The notes below the pieces were generated by a model. That model was not told the DNA's origin and ran no database searches. It saw nothing but the letters and a program-made list of their open reading frames with translations. From Oscillospiraceae bacterium (lineage in GTDB: Bacteria; Bacillota; Clostridia; Oscillospirales; Oscillospiraceae), in NCBI GenBank assembly GCA_910575695.1, contig CAJTGJ010000014.1:30484-94483 (forward strand): a stretch of DNA of 64,000 nucleotides. The letters run 5' to 3'. Made by a program: the position numbers and the translations under genes. This document shows, piece after piece, positions 43,048 to 51,848 of the stretch (position 1 is its first letter; each line of letters opens with the position of its first letter).

Positions 43048-43416
43048 TCACATCTCCGGGCAGGTGATCTCCATGACCCGCTCGATCATCTGGTGCAGCA
43101 GGCGGCCCTGCTCCGTGTCCGCCGCGCGGTAGTAGACCTCCTTCCCCTCCCGGCGGCTGACAATCAGGCCGCTGTTTTTCAATGGCCTGAGATGGTGGGA
43201 CACCGCCGGACTGGACATTTTCATCATGGTGGAGATGTTGAGAACACATTCCTCGCAGTGGCACAGCAGCCAGAAAATACGAATCCTGGTCGTATCGTCA
43301 AGCTGCTTGAATACCTCCGCAACCGTCTGAAAATAGTCTACACGGTCTAACTGCTCCTGTAATAAAGCATTGTCCTCCTCCTCGCCATGCTGGTGGGGCA
43401 ATTTCATTGTATTCAA
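43048..43416 (-). CDS. ArsR/SmtB-family metal repressor
   Basis: About 122 residues. The HTH is CVLNISTMMKMSSPAVSHHL, with a Cys cluster just before it (CHCEEC) as in CadC/ArsR Cd/Pb/As sensors. The start is probably TTG 43416 (AAGGAG 8 bases upstream); ATG 43407 is possible. It is divergent from the HMA-cadA genes and an inverted repeat follows their promoter. Confidence 0.82.
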   Translation of the reverse strand: MNTMKLPHQHGEEEDNALLQEQLDRVDYFQTVAEVFKQLDDTTRIRIFWLLCHCEECVLNISTMMKMSSPAVSHHLRPLKNSGLIVSRREGKEVYYRAADTEQGRLLHQMIERVMEITCPEM

Positions 43417-43499
43417 AGTGCAATCTCCTTTCTTCACTATCCGCTTTCGCCCAAACGGAAAGTCTTTTCGCCCATTCGGCAGGGAATGCTCCAAGGGCA

Positions 43500-43560
43500 T
43501 TGACTTGCGGCTCTGACTGGATTATACTACAGCCAAGATGATTAAGCAACTACTTAATCA
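43500..43560 (+). promoter_or_regulatory. HMA-cadA promoter with ArsR operator
   Basis: TTGACT (43500-43505), 17 bases, TATACT (43523-43528). Just downstream, TGATTAAG and CTTAATCA form a perfect 8-bp inverted repeat with a 6-base gap (43539-43560), placed to block transcription when the divergent ArsR protein binds. Confidence 0.75.
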
Positions 43561-43594
43561 CTAAATTCTAAATTTTTTGAGGAGGATCACCCTT

Positions 43595-43813
43595 ATGAAA
43601 AAAACCTATAAGATCGAAGTGGACTGCGCCAACTGCGCCAACCTGATGGAAGATGCCGCCCGCAAAACCGCCGGTGTGCAGAGCGCCACCGTCAACTTCA
43701 TGACCCAGAAGATGATCGTGGAGTTCGCTGAGGGCCAGGAGCCGAAGGCCGTTATGGAGAACGTCCTGTCCGCCTGCAAGAAAGTGGAGCCGGACTGCGA
43801 GATCTTCCTGTAA
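43595..43813 (+). CDS. Heavy-metal-associated (HMA) chaperone
   Basis: A 72-residue HMA domain with the metal motif CANCAN near residues 10-15. It binds soft metals and hands them to a P-type ATPase. The ATPase at 43914 has no N-terminal HMA domain, so this free protein probably replaces it. GGAGG precedes ATG 43595. Confidence 0.88.
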   Translation: MKKTYKIEVDCANCANLMEDAARKTAGVQSATVNFMTQKMIVEFAEGQEPKAVMENVLSACKKVEPDCEIFL

Positions 43814-43820
43814 GCGGAAC

Positions 43821-43863
43821 GCCCCCCTCAAAACGCGTGACCGCAGTTTTGAGGGGGGCTTTT
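43821..43863 (+). terminator. Terminator/attenuator between HMA and cadA
   Basis: A perfect 14-bp stem (GCCCCCCTCAAAAC and its complement) followed by TTTT. It would keep HMA mRNA more abundant than that of the ATPase. Confidence 0.75.
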
Positions 43864-43913
43864 CAGAAGCGAACAAATAAACAGTTAAGCAATCGTAGAG
43901 AGGAGTTTTTTCC

Positions 43914-45932
43914 ATGCAAGAGCTTGTTATCAACGGGCTTTTGACCGTTGTCATTCTGACCGCAGTAATCTTGCGCTTCTTCATCGGGACACGGGCCGAC
44001 AGCGGCATGACGAAGAAGCAAAAGGTTATGCTGACCCGCATTCTGATCGCCGCCGCCATGCTGCTGGGCCTTCAGTTCCTTCCGGCGGAAACATTCGCGC
44101 AAATTGACGGTTACCTGTTCCCGTCCGCAGGACGCTGGGTGCGATTTGGCCTGTATTTGGTGGATTACTTCATCATTGGCTATGACATCCTGCGTAAGGC
44201 CCTCAAGGGCATTTTGAACAGGCAGGTCTTTGATGAGAATTTCCTGATGGCTGTTGCCACTGTAGGCGCTATGGCCCTGGCCGTTTATGAGAATGGAGAC
44301 TATCTGGAAGCTATCGCCGTCATGCTGTTCTATCAAGTAGGCGAATGGTTCCAAGGCTATGCTGTAGGCCGGAGCCGCCGCAATATCAGCGATCTGATGG
44401 ACATTCGTCCCGACTATGCCAATGTGGAACGAGGCGGCAGGCTGGAACAGGTTGACCCGGATGAAGTGGGTATCGGCAGCGTGATCGTGGTGCAGCCCGG
44501 TGAGAAAGTCCCCATTGACGGTATCATTGTGGAGGGCAGCTCCAGTCTGAACACCAGCGCCCTGACCGGTGAGAGCCTGCCCCGCGAGGCCAAGGTGGGG
44601 GACGAGATCATCAGCGGGTGCATCAACATGACGGGTGTGCTGAAAATCCAGACCACCAAAGAGTTTGGAGAATCCACAGTTTCCAAAATCCTGGATTTGG
44701 TGGAGAATGCCAGCTCCCGCAAATCCAAATCCGAGGACTTTATCTCTAAGTTTGCGAAAATCTACACCCCCGCCGTCTGTTACAGCGCCCTGGCCTTGGC
44801 CATCCTGCCGCCTCTTGTCCGTATGCTGGGCATGGGCCTGACTGCCGATTGGGGAACCTGGGTCTACCGGGCGCTGACCTTCTTGGTTATTAGCTGTCCT
44901 TGTGCGCTGGTCATCAGCATCCCTTTGAGCTTCTTCGCCGGGATTGGCGGAGCCAGTCAGGAGGGTGTCCTGGTCAAAGGTTCCAACTATCTGGAAATTC
45001 TCTCTCAGACCAAGGTCGTGGTCTTTGATAAGACCGGCACTCTGACCCAAGGCGTTTTTGAAGTGAACGGTATCCACCACAACGAGCTGGAGGACGCCAA
45101 ACTTATAGAATACGCAGCCTTGGCGGAGAGTGCGTCCTCCCACCCCATTAGTAAGAGCTTACAGCGGGCCTACGGCAAGGAGCCGGACCGCACCCGTGTC
45201 AGCGACATCCAGGAGATCAGCGGCAACGGCATCATTGCCAAGGTAGACGGCGTGGAGGTGGCAGCAGGTAACGACAAGCTGATGAAGCACCTGGGTATTC
45301 AGCATATCGACTGTCACCAGACCGGCACTATTATCCACATGGCTATCAACGGGGCCTACGCTGGACATATTGTGATCTCCGACATCGTGAAGCCCCACTC
45401 CAAGGATGCCATTTCCTCTCTGAAAGCGGCAGGCGTGGAAAAGACCGTCATGCTTACCGGCGACGCAAAGAAAGTAGCAGATCAGGTAGCCACTTCCTTG
45501 GGTATCGACAAGGTTTACAGCGAACTGCTTCCGGCGGATAAGGTATCCAAGGTGGAAGAGCTTCTGAAAATGAAAACCGGCAAGGCAAAGCTGGCTTTCG
45601 TGGGTGATGGTATCAACGACGCTCCTGTGCTGTCCAGAGCCGACATTGGCGTGGCTATGGGAGCGATGGGTTCGGACGCGGCTATTGAAGCGGCAGATAT
45701 TGTTTTGATGGACGACGATCCCATAAAGATTGCAAAGGCCATCAAGATTTCCCGGAAGTGTCTGCGGATCGTCTATCAGAACATCACCATGGCCTTGGGC
45801 GTCAAGTTTGCCTGCCTGATTTTGGGCGCTGTGGGCATTGCCAATATGTATCTGGCTATCTTCGCGGACGTGGGTGTAATGATCCTTGCCGTGTTGAACG
45901 CCATCCGCTGCTTGTTTGTCAAGAAGCTGTAA
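43914..45932 (+). CDS. cadA: Heavy-metal P1B-type ATPase (Cd/Zn/Pb class)
   Basis: A 672-residue P1B ATPase. Visible motifs are TGES, SCPCALV in the sixth helix, DKTGTLTQ (phosphorylated Asp near residue 372), SSHPIS and GDGINDAPVL. CPC with late-helix residues typical of ZntA/CadA suggests Cd, Zn or Pb export. The N-terminus starts with membrane helices and lacks an HMA domain. It is downstream of the ArsR-controlled promoter. Confidence 0.92.
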   Translation: MQELVINGLLTVVILTAVILRFFIGTRADSGMTKKQKVMLTRILIAAAMLLGLQFLPAETFAQIDGYLFPSAGRWVRFGLYLVDYFIIGYDILRKALKGILNRQVFDENFLMAVATVGAMALAVYENGDYLEAIAVMLFYQVGEWFQGYAVGRSRRNISDLMDIRPDYANVERGGRLEQVDPDEVGIGSVIVVQPGEKVPIDGIIVEGSSSLNTSALTGESLPREAKVGDEIISGCINMTGVLKIQTTKEFGESTVSKILDLVENASSRKSKSEDFISKFAKIYTPAVCYSALALAILPPLVRMLGMGLTADWGTWVYRALTFLVISCPCALVISIPLSFFAGIGGASQEGVLVKGSNYLEILSQTKVVVFDKTGTLTQGVFEVNGIHHNELEDAKLIEYAALAESASSHPISKSLQRAYGKEPDRTRVSDIQEISGNGIIAKVDGVEVAAGNDKLMKHLGIQHIDCHQTGTIIHMAINGAYAGHIVISDIVKPHSKDAISSLKAAGVEKTVMLTGDAKKVADQVATSLGIDKVYSELLPADKVSKVEELLKMKTGKAKLAFVGDGINDAPVLSRADIGVAMGAMGSDAAIEAADIVLMDDDPIKIAKAIKISRKCLRIVYQNITMALGVKFACLILGAVGIANMYLAIFADVGVMILAVLNAIRCLFVKKL

Positions 45933-45982
45933 AAAGCATCTTTACACTAAACAAGACACCTGTAACGGATGGAGAGGATAAC

Positions 45983-46396
45983 ATGACACAGGTTGCAACG
46001 GTTAAGAGGATCATCAATCGCACCTATGCGGAGGTTTCTATACTTAGAGAATCCGCATGTGGCCATGACTGTGAAAAATGCGGTGGTTGCGGTACAGAGA
46101 GTGTTACAATTATAGTGCAGGTCGAAAATCCCCTTGATGCACAGCCAGGAGATAGAGTAATTGTGGAAAGCAATACGGCGGAAGTGATGTACATTGTAAT
46201 ACTGGTATATTTGCTGCCTATGGTGGCATTGGTGCTGGGCGGAGTGATTGCATCGCTGTTTACAAGTGCAACTGGAATACAGATTGCTACCGCAGCAGTA
46301 TGTATGGCGCTTGCGCTAATTCCAGCAAAACGATATGATCGACTGCTTGAGGAACGTGGAAAAACATCTTTTATCATTACTAAGCTTCTTACATGA
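45983..46396 (+). CDS. RseC/MucC-like membrane protein
   Basis: A 137-residue protein with a Cys cluster near residues 28-38 (CGHDCEKCGGCG) and two C-terminal membrane helices (YLLPMVALVLGGVIASL; IATAAVCMALALI), the SoxR-reducing-system RseC layout. It may take part in membrane redox or Fe-S related electron flow. It is more AT-rich than its neighbours, suggesting a separate origin. GGAGAGG precedes the start. Confidence 0.75.
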   Translation: MTQVATVKRIINRTYAEVSILRESACGHDCEKCGGCGTESVTIIVQVENPLDAQPGDRVIVESNTAEVMYIVILVYLLPMVALVLGGVIASLFTSATGIQIATAAVCMALALIPAKRYDRLLEERGKTSFIITKLLT

Positions 46397-46432
46397 TGAT
46401 GATAAGGAGTACCAAGGAGGGGCGGGTTTCTA

Positions 46433-46750
46433 ATGCCGAGTGAAAAAGCACGCTCTTTTGAAAAGTTGAAAGAAAATGATTTGTATTTTTTAACGGAATT
46501 TTTCAAGGCGTTAGGAACTCCCACCCGTGTGCGTATTCTGCTGGTTCTTATGGAGCAGGACGCCTGTGTCAGCGACTTGGCGGACCGGCTGGGCCTGACA
46601 CAATCTGCGGTGTCTCACCAGTTGAGCCTCTTGAAAGCCAATAAACTGGTGAGGCAGCGCAGGGACGGGAAAATGATCTTCTACACCCTGGTGGACGACC
46701 ACGTTCGGATGGTCATAGAAAAAGGGACGGAACACGTTCTGTTGCGATAA
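46433..46750 (+). CDS. ArsR-family regulator
   Basis: A 105-residue winged-helix repressor (CVSDLADRLGLTQSAVSHQLSLLKANKLV). Helix 5 holds a DDHVRMVIEKGTEHV segment with His/Asp/Glu metal ligands, the SmtB/CzrA alpha-5 type site for Zn, Co or Ni. It precedes feoAB by 15 bases and may link iron uptake to metal stress. Confidence 0.85.
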   Translation: MPSEKARSFEKLKENDLYFLTEFFKALGTPTRVRILLVLMEQDACVSDLADRLGLTQSAVSHQLSLLKANKLVRQRRDGKMIFYTLVDDHVRMVIEKGTEHVLLR

Positions 46751-46765
46751 ACGAGGTATTGCACG

Positions 46766-49147
46766 ATGACGATGGATCAGTTGAAACCTGGACAGAGCGC
46801 CTATATATTGTCCATAGGTGGAAGCGGTGCGCTCCGCCATCACCTGCTGGATATGGGGCTGACGCCCCAAACAGAAGTTACCCTTCAAAAAATCGCGCCC
46901 ATGGGCGACCCGGTTCAAATAAAACTACGCGGCTATGAACTGACCCTGCGGCTTGACGAGGCGCAGAAAATCACCGTGGAGCAAGTCCACGAAAAAAAGG
47001 CTCTGCCACACAGCGAACAGCGGCGAACGGCTGTGACTCATCCGGGAATGGGTGAGCTTGGCAGGGTCAGAAGCTACCACTTCCACGATTCTGCGAACGA
47101 AATTCCAAAAGGAGCAAATATCAGGTTTGCTCTGGCCGGAAATCAAAATTGCGGAAAAACTACGCTGTTTAACCAACTCACCGGCGCAAATCAGCATGTT
47201 GGGAACTTCCCTGGTGTGACCGTTGACCGAAAGGACGGTGTAATACGCAATCACCTGGAAGCCGTTGTAACCGACCTGCCAGGAATTTACTCCCTGTCTC
47301 CCTATTCCAGTGAGGAAATTGTCACAAGGGATTTTCTGATGGATACCCGCCCGGATGGGATCATCAATATTGTGGACGCCACTAACATAGAGCGAAATCT
47401 GTACCTCACCATGCAGATCATGGAATTGGGTATTCCCGTGGTGCTGGCTCTCAATATGATGGACGAGGTTCGGGCGAACGGCGGTTCCATACGGGTCAAT
47501 GAGTTAGAGGAAATTCTCGGCATCCCGGTTGTTCCGATCTCAGCAGCGAAGAATGAGGGCATCGAGGAATTGATCGACCACGCGCTCCATGTGGCGAGGT
47601 ATCGGGAGGTTCCTGGGCGGGTAGATTTCTGCCCGGCCAGCGCCGATGAACATGATCCGGTAGGTGCGGTACACCGGTGCATCCACGCCGCAGTACATAT
47701 GCTGGAACTGGAGGCAAAGGGGAAAGGACTGCCTGCCCGCTTTACCGCCACAAAATTGGTGGAAAATGACCATCTGATTGCGGAAAAGCTATCGCTTTCA
47801 ACTGAAAAGCAGACGACCTTTGAACACATGGTAGCTATGATGGAGAAGGAAACGGGACTTGACCGGGAGGCTGCCCTCGCCAATATGCGCTTTTCGTTCA
47901 TTGAATCCCTGTGTGCGAAAACAGTGGTGCGGCCCCATGAGAGCAAGGAACACCGGCGCAGCATGGCAATCGACCGGATATTGACTGGCAAATACACAGC
48001 CATTCCCTGCTTCGCTGGGATCATGGCCCTTGTCTTTGTTTTGACTTTTAATGTGATTGGAGCGGCCCTGTCAGATTGGATGGGAGCGGGGATCGATGCG
48101 GTCGTTTCGCTGATAGACCGGCTGCTCACCAGCGTCCAGGTCAACCCGATTGTCCATTCCCTGGTGATTGACGGTATCTGCGGAGGCGTGGGGAGCGTCC
48201 TGAGTATGCTGCCCACCATCGTGACCATGTTTTTCTTCCTGTCTATTCTGGAGGACACCGGATATATTGCACGGGTAGCCTTTGTGATGGACAGGCTCCT
48301 ACGGAAGATCGGTCTTTCCGGCAGGAGTATCGTTCCCATGCTGGTGGGCTTCGGATGTTCCGTACCCGCCATCATGGCAACCCGAACGCTGTCCAGTGAG
48401 CGGGATCGCAAAATGACTATCCTGCTGACGCCCTTTATGAGCTGCACCGCCAAGCTGCCAATCTACACATTGATGATCGGCACATTTTTCCCCAAACAGT
48501 ATCAGGCGTTGGCTATGGTGGGACTGTATGCGCTGGGAATCCTCTGTGGGATTCTGTATGCGCTGATTTTGAAAAAGACGAAATACCGCGGCGAGCCGGT
48601 TCCCTTTGTGATGGAGCTTCCCAACTACCGGCTTCCCTCCGCAAAGAGCGTATGGCAGTTGATCGCTGAAAAGGCCAAGGGCTTTGCGAAGAAAGCGTTT
48701 ACTATCATTTTCGCGGCCTCCATTGTGATCTGGTTCTTGCAGACCTTTGATGTGAGGCTGAATGTAGCCGCTTCCGCCGACCAGAGCATCTTGGCGCTGT
48801 TAGGCGGAGTGATTGCCCCGCTGTTTATCCCGCTGGGCTTTGAGGATTGGCGGGTTTCTACCGCCTTGATTACCGGCTTTACCGCAAAAGAGAACGTTGT
48901 ATCTACCCTGACTGTTCTGCTGGGCGGGGATGTATCTCTGCTGGGAAGCCTGTTTACGCCTTTCACCGCGATAGTTTTCTTGGTGTTTACACTGCTGTAT
49001 ACCCCCTGCGTTGCGGCAGTAGCTACTGTGAAACGGGAAATGGGCGGAACCAAGGCCGCAGTTGGAACGGTAATTGCTCAGTGCGCTATCGCATGGATCA
49101 TAGCGTTTGCTGTGCATAGTGTGGGGCTGCTGGTTGGCCTTGTATAA
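46766..49147 (+). CDS. feoB: FeoA-FeoB fusion ferrous iron transporter
   Basis: A 793-residue fusion. Residues 1-75 are FeoA (SH3-like; LRHHLLDMGLTPQTEV). A linker leads to the FeoB G domain: G1 GNQNCGKTTLFN near residue 125, G3 DLPG, and G4 NMMD. Two Gate/Nucleoside-recognition blocks with about ten membrane helices follow (FGCSVPAIMATRTL; SCTAKLPIYTL). It imports Fe(II) under anaerobic conditions. Confidence 0.93.
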   Translation: MTMDQLKPGQSAYILSIGGSGALRHHLLDMGLTPQTEVTLQKIAPMGDPVQIKLRGYELTLRLDEAQKITVEQVHEKKALPHSEQRRTAVTHPGMGELGRVRSYHFHDSANEIPKGANIRFALAGNQNCGKTTLFNQLTGANQHVGNFPGVTVDRKDGVIRNHLEAVVTDLPGIYSLSPYSSEEIVTRDFLMDTRPDGIINIVDATNIERNLYLTMQIMELGIPVVLALNMMDEVRANGGSIRVNELEEILGIPVVPISAAKNEGIEELIDHALHVARYREVPGRVDFCPASADEHDPVGAVHRCIHAAVHMLELEAKGKGLPARFTATKLVENDHLIAEKLSLSTEKQTTFEHMVAMMEKETGLDREAALANMRFSFIESLCAKTVVRPHESKEHRRSMAIDRILTGKYTAIPCFAGIMALVFVLTFNVIGAALSDWMGAGIDAVVSLIDRLLTSVQVNPIVHSLVIDGICGGVGSVLSMLPTIVTMFFFLSILEDTGYIARVAFVMDRLLRKIGLSGRSIVPMLVGFGCSVPAIMATRTLSSERDRKMTILLTPFMSCTAKLPIYTLMIGTFFPKQYQALAMVGLYALGILCGILYALILKKTKYRGEPVPFVMELPNYRLPSAKSVWQLIAEKAKGFAKKAFTIIFAASIVIWFLQTFDVRLNVAASADQSILALLGGVIAPLFIPLGFEDWRVSTALITGFTAKENVVSTLTVLLGGDVSLLGSLFTPFTAIVFLVFTLLYTPCVAAVATVKREMGGTKAAVGTVIAQCAIAWIIAFAVHSVGLLVGLV

Positions 49148-49162
49148 GGAGATTAGATACCT

Positions 49163-50128
49163 ATGCCTAAAAAGTATTGCGACACACCCTTCCAGACCAC
49201 CTGCGGCGGTCAGGCCCTCATCGAGGGGATCATGATGCAGGGTCCGGAGAAACGTTGCATCGTGGTACGCAGACCAGATGGGACCACCGAATGTACCGTG
49301 GAGGCCATCCCACCGAAGAAAAAAATCTGGACCGTCCCGTTCCTGCGAGGCTTGGCGGGCTTTATCGGCTCCATGTCCTACGGCGTCAAGGCCCTCATGC
49401 ACTCGGCGGAAGTGGCTGGTGACGATGAGATGGCGGATGAGGAGCCGACTAAGTTCGACCTGTGGCTGGAGAAGCGTTTCTCCACTGAAAAGGCAATATC
49501 TATTGCCCTTACCGTCTCCATGATTGTGGGGCTGGCCTTCTCCGTGGGGCTGTTCATTCTGCTGCCCTCCGCCCTGACGGGACTGATTGGTCTGGTCTGG
49601 AAAACCATACCTCTATGGGTGCGCAGCGTGATCGAGGGCGTACTCAAGGTGGCGATCTTCCTGTGCTATCTGATTCTCTGCTCCCGGATGAAGGAGATGA
49701 AGCGGGTGTTTTCCTACCATGGGGCAGAACACAAGACCATCTTCTGTTATGAAAACGGCCTGGAACTGACGATAGAGAACGTCCGGCCCCAGCCCCGGCA
49801 TCACCCCCGCTGCGGGACCAGCTTTCTGTTCGTGGTCATTATGGCGTCCATTTTCTTCTCCATCGCCATCTTCACCCCGCTGCAAATCGAAAATACATTT
49901 TTGCGCATGGGCCTTCACCTGCTTCTTCTGCCCCTGATCGTGGGCATCACCTGGGAGTTCAACCGCTATGTGGGCCGTCACAGCAACGCCCTTTGCCGCG
50001 CCCTCCGCGCCCCCGGCCTTTGGATGCAGAACTTCACCACAAATGAGCCGGACGACTCCATGATCGAGGTGGCCATTGAGGCCCTGAAGCAGGTTATCCC
50101 GGAGAAGAAGGGCAGCGATAGGTGGTAA
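49163..50128 (+). CDS. DUF1385-family membrane protein
   Basis: A 321-residue protein matching DUF1385: CGGQALIEGIMMQGPEKR at the start, YHGAEHKTIFCYE and PRHHPRCGTSFLFVV in the middle. There are three or four membrane helices. The conserved His and Cys suggest a metal site; function unknown. It lies between feoB and the FeoB-associated peptide, apparently by insertion (see the feoB remnant at 50159). Confidence 0.8.
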   Translation: MPKKYCDTPFQTTCGGQALIEGIMMQGPEKRCIVVRRPDGTTECTVEAIPPKKKIWTVPFLRGLAGFIGSMSYGVKALMHSAEVAGDDEMADEEPTKFDLWLEKRFSTEKAISIALTVSMIVGLAFSVGLFILLPSALTGLIGLVWKTIPLWVRSVIEGVLKVAIFLCYLILCSRMKEMKRVFSYHGAEHKTIFCYENGLELTIENVRPQPRHHPRCGTSFLFVVIMASIFFSIAIFTPLQIENTFLRMGLHLLLLPLIVGITWEFNRYVGRHSNALCRALRAPGLWMQNFTTNEPDDSMIEVAIEALKQVIPEKKGSDRW

Positions 50129-50158
50129 CATCAATTCATAGTGTGTCTTTACTACACA

Positions 50159-50218
50159 GAGCATAGCATTTGCTATGCGCAGTGTAGGGCTGCTGATTGG
50201 CCGTGTATAAGGAGATTT
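50159..50218 (+). pseudogene. Remnant of a second feoB 3' end
   Basis: About 60 bases align with the real feoB 3' end and its downstream Shine-Dalgarno (49094-49155) with only a few mismatches. Translated, the remnant reads IAFAMRSVGLLIGRV-stop against IAFAVHSVGLLVGLV-stop in feoB. It shows that a feoB once directly preceded the peptide gene at 50222. Confidence 0.8.
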
Positions 50219-50221
50219 AAG

Positions 50222-50362
50222 ATGAATTTAGCGAGCATTATCATTCTTTGTATCGTTGTGGGCCTCTTTGCGGTGTCTATTGTTTGTTCCAAAAGTACCA
50301 GCGCAAAGAGCTGTAACGGCAATTGTGTGGAATGTGAATTTCGATGTAATAAAGAAAAATGA
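50222..50362 (+). CDS. FeoB-associated Cys-rich membrane peptide
   Basis: A 46-residue protein with one N-terminal membrane helix (IIILCIVVGLFAVSIVC) and a Cys tail (CNGNCVECEFRCNKEK), the FeoB-associated peptide pattern. AAGGAG precedes ATG 50222. Confidence 0.8.
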   Translation: MNLASIIILCIVVGLFAVSIVCSKSTSAKSCNGNCVECEFRCNKEK

Positions 50363-50405
50363 GGGAAAACCATTTTAGTGCTTTTCATAAGACCGCCTGT
50401 CAAGT

Positions 50406-50434
50406 GCGGCAAGGGAAGTAACTGCCCTTGCCGC
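50406..50434 (+). terminator. Terminator of the metal island
   Basis: GCGGCAAGGG pairs with CCCTTGCCGC around a 9-base loop, followed by a short T-rich tract. Confidence 0.6.
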
Positions 50435-50478
50435 CTTCCTTTATTATAATCCAAAAATATACTGGGGGAGGGAGCATT

Positions 50479-50829
50479 GTGCTGGGGTTGGACTTAGTTT
50501 GTTTGGGTAATCGCATTCGTGAAGCCAGAAAAGAATGTGGTCTTACTCAGCAAGAACTGGCAGATCAAACCGGATTAGCGGTCAAAACGGTTCAAGATAT
50601 AGAAAAAGGGCGTAAAAATCCATCTTATGAAACCTTAGCGCGCTTAATGGAGCGGCTTGCAATGTCCCCTGATGCGGCGTTTCATTCAAAAACCATTACC
50701 CCAACTGAGGAGATGAAGGACTTCATTGAGAATTTCAAGTCATGCGACCCCAAGAGCCAGGAAATACTGCTCAAAACCCTTCATTTTTTAGCGGAGCAAC
50801 TTCGTTCCCCTCAAGATGAGCCTGACTGA
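50479..50829 (+). CDS. XRE-family HTH regulator
   Basis: A 116-residue protein from GTG 50479 (GGGGGAGGGAG upstream). The HTH is IREARKECGLTQQELADQTG followed by LAVKTVQDIEKGRK. The C-terminal 40 residues are helical. It is the first gene after the metal island; its target is unknown. Confidence 0.75.
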   Translation: MLGLDLVCLGNRIREARKECGLTQQELADQTGLAVKTVQDIEKGRKNPSYETLARLMERLAMSPDAAFHSKTITPTEEMKDFIENFKSCDPKSQEILLKTLHFLAEQLRSPQDEPD

Positions 50830-51165
50830 ATCCATTTCATCGGCTAAGGTCTGTTACAAAGGAGTATCGTGAGCTATTTACTGATTAAGGAGAATATTTT
50901 CTCAAAAAAACTACAGCATTTTCACGGTACAACTTTAGAAAGAAACCGGCACTATTATTTAGGTCAAGTCGGCACTTAAATGCACATACTGATATAAACC
51001 AACAGAACGCCAGACGGTCACAAAGACTATCTGGCGTTCTGCTTTGTCGGTTTTGGTCGGATTTTCTGGTGCTGCAGTATCAATGGCAGCCCTACATAGC
51101 GAAATACCCGTAATCACCAAATCTCAAACCGATCACCCCTAAAATTTGAGATTGGAGATCAAACA
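50830..51165 (+). other. Gene-free stretch with terminator and operator-like repeat
   Basis: No gene is seen. AGAACGCCAGA/TCTGGCGTTCT (51004-51040, 11-bp stem, then GCTTTG) is a likely terminator. AATCTCAAA (51120-51128) and TTTGAGATT (51145-51153) form a perfect 9-bp inverted repeat ending one base before the Shine-Dalgarno of the next XRE gene, a plausible autoregulatory operator or RBS-masking hairpin. Confidence 0.6.
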
Positions 51166-51459
51166 ATGTTTTATGACCAAGAAAAGTGCGGAGCGCGTAT
51201 CCGCCAGATCCGCAAGCAAAACGGCTATACACAGGAAAGGCTTGCAGAGGAGCTGAACATGGACAGGAGCGTCCTGAGCCGTGTTGAAGCCGGTAAATAT
51301 GTCTGCGGAGTGGATTTCCTTGCCCAAATTGCCAGCCTTTTTGGAGTCTCGTTGGACTTTCTGGTTTTTGGCAAGGTTCAAAGCCAAGAAACTGTACATC
51401 TGAGGGAATCCATCGCAGATCTCATCCGGCAGCTCGAACACTTCAAAAGGAGCATCTAA
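51166..51459 (+). CDS. XRE-family HTH regulator
   Basis: A 97-residue protein with HTH IRQIRKQNGYTQERLAEELN followed by MDRSVLSRVEAGKYV. GGAG precedes the ATG. A 9-bp inverted repeat just upstream suggests autoregulation. Its position ahead of the helicase-recombinase block suggests control of excision; this is inference. Confidence 0.78.
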   Translation: MFYDQEKCGARIRQIRKQNGYTQERLAEELNMDRSVLSRVEAGKYVCGVDFLAQIASLFGVSLDFLVFGKVQSQETVHLRESIADLIRQLEHFKRSI

Positions 51460-51540
51460 GAAAATGTTCGAAATTAGCACAGGAATGTGCTGATTCCTCT
51501 CTAAAAAAGAAAAGCCACACCCTTTAGAATATAACCACGG

Positions 51541-51848
51541 CGAGAGCCTCTGCACCTTGAAAATTGAACACCAGCAGTACGGATCACCACACGGACAGAC
51601 GCACAGTGCGCGCCATGGCCTGGAGGGAGCGGAAGCTCTCTCCGGGCCGCGATAAAGCCTGTGCGGGGCAGCCAAGGCAAGGCTGCCCGTCATCCCAATG
51701 GGTTGAAAGCAGTAGAGACCCTTGGAATGTGTCCGTGAAGGTCCGCCAAGCCTTATCCGTTACTGTTCCCTATATCTCATCGGGGGTCGAGCTGAGAATA
51801 CGATGAGTACTTATGAGAAAATGAACCATTACGAGGGGAATTTTACGG
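51541..51848 (+). ncRNA. Candidate structured RNA upstream of the helicase gene
   Basis: Within a 389-base gap (51460-51848) without a convincing gene, three hairpins follow one another: 51617-51648 (GGCC and GGAGGGAGC with complements, GGAA loop), 51666-51688 (GGGCAGCC/GGCTGCCC) and 51695-51725 (CCAA and GGGT pairing with ACCC and TTGG). The flanks are unstructured. A 5' leader element or trans-acting RNA is possible; no known family is recognised. The first 80 bases of the gap hold nothing I can name. Confidence 0.4.

Noticed and set aside
51590..51740. Group II intron fragment
   Set aside because: A GTGCGCGCC-like start and hairpins suggested it, but no domain V/VI or intron-encoded protein is present. 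Kept only as a candidate structured RNA.
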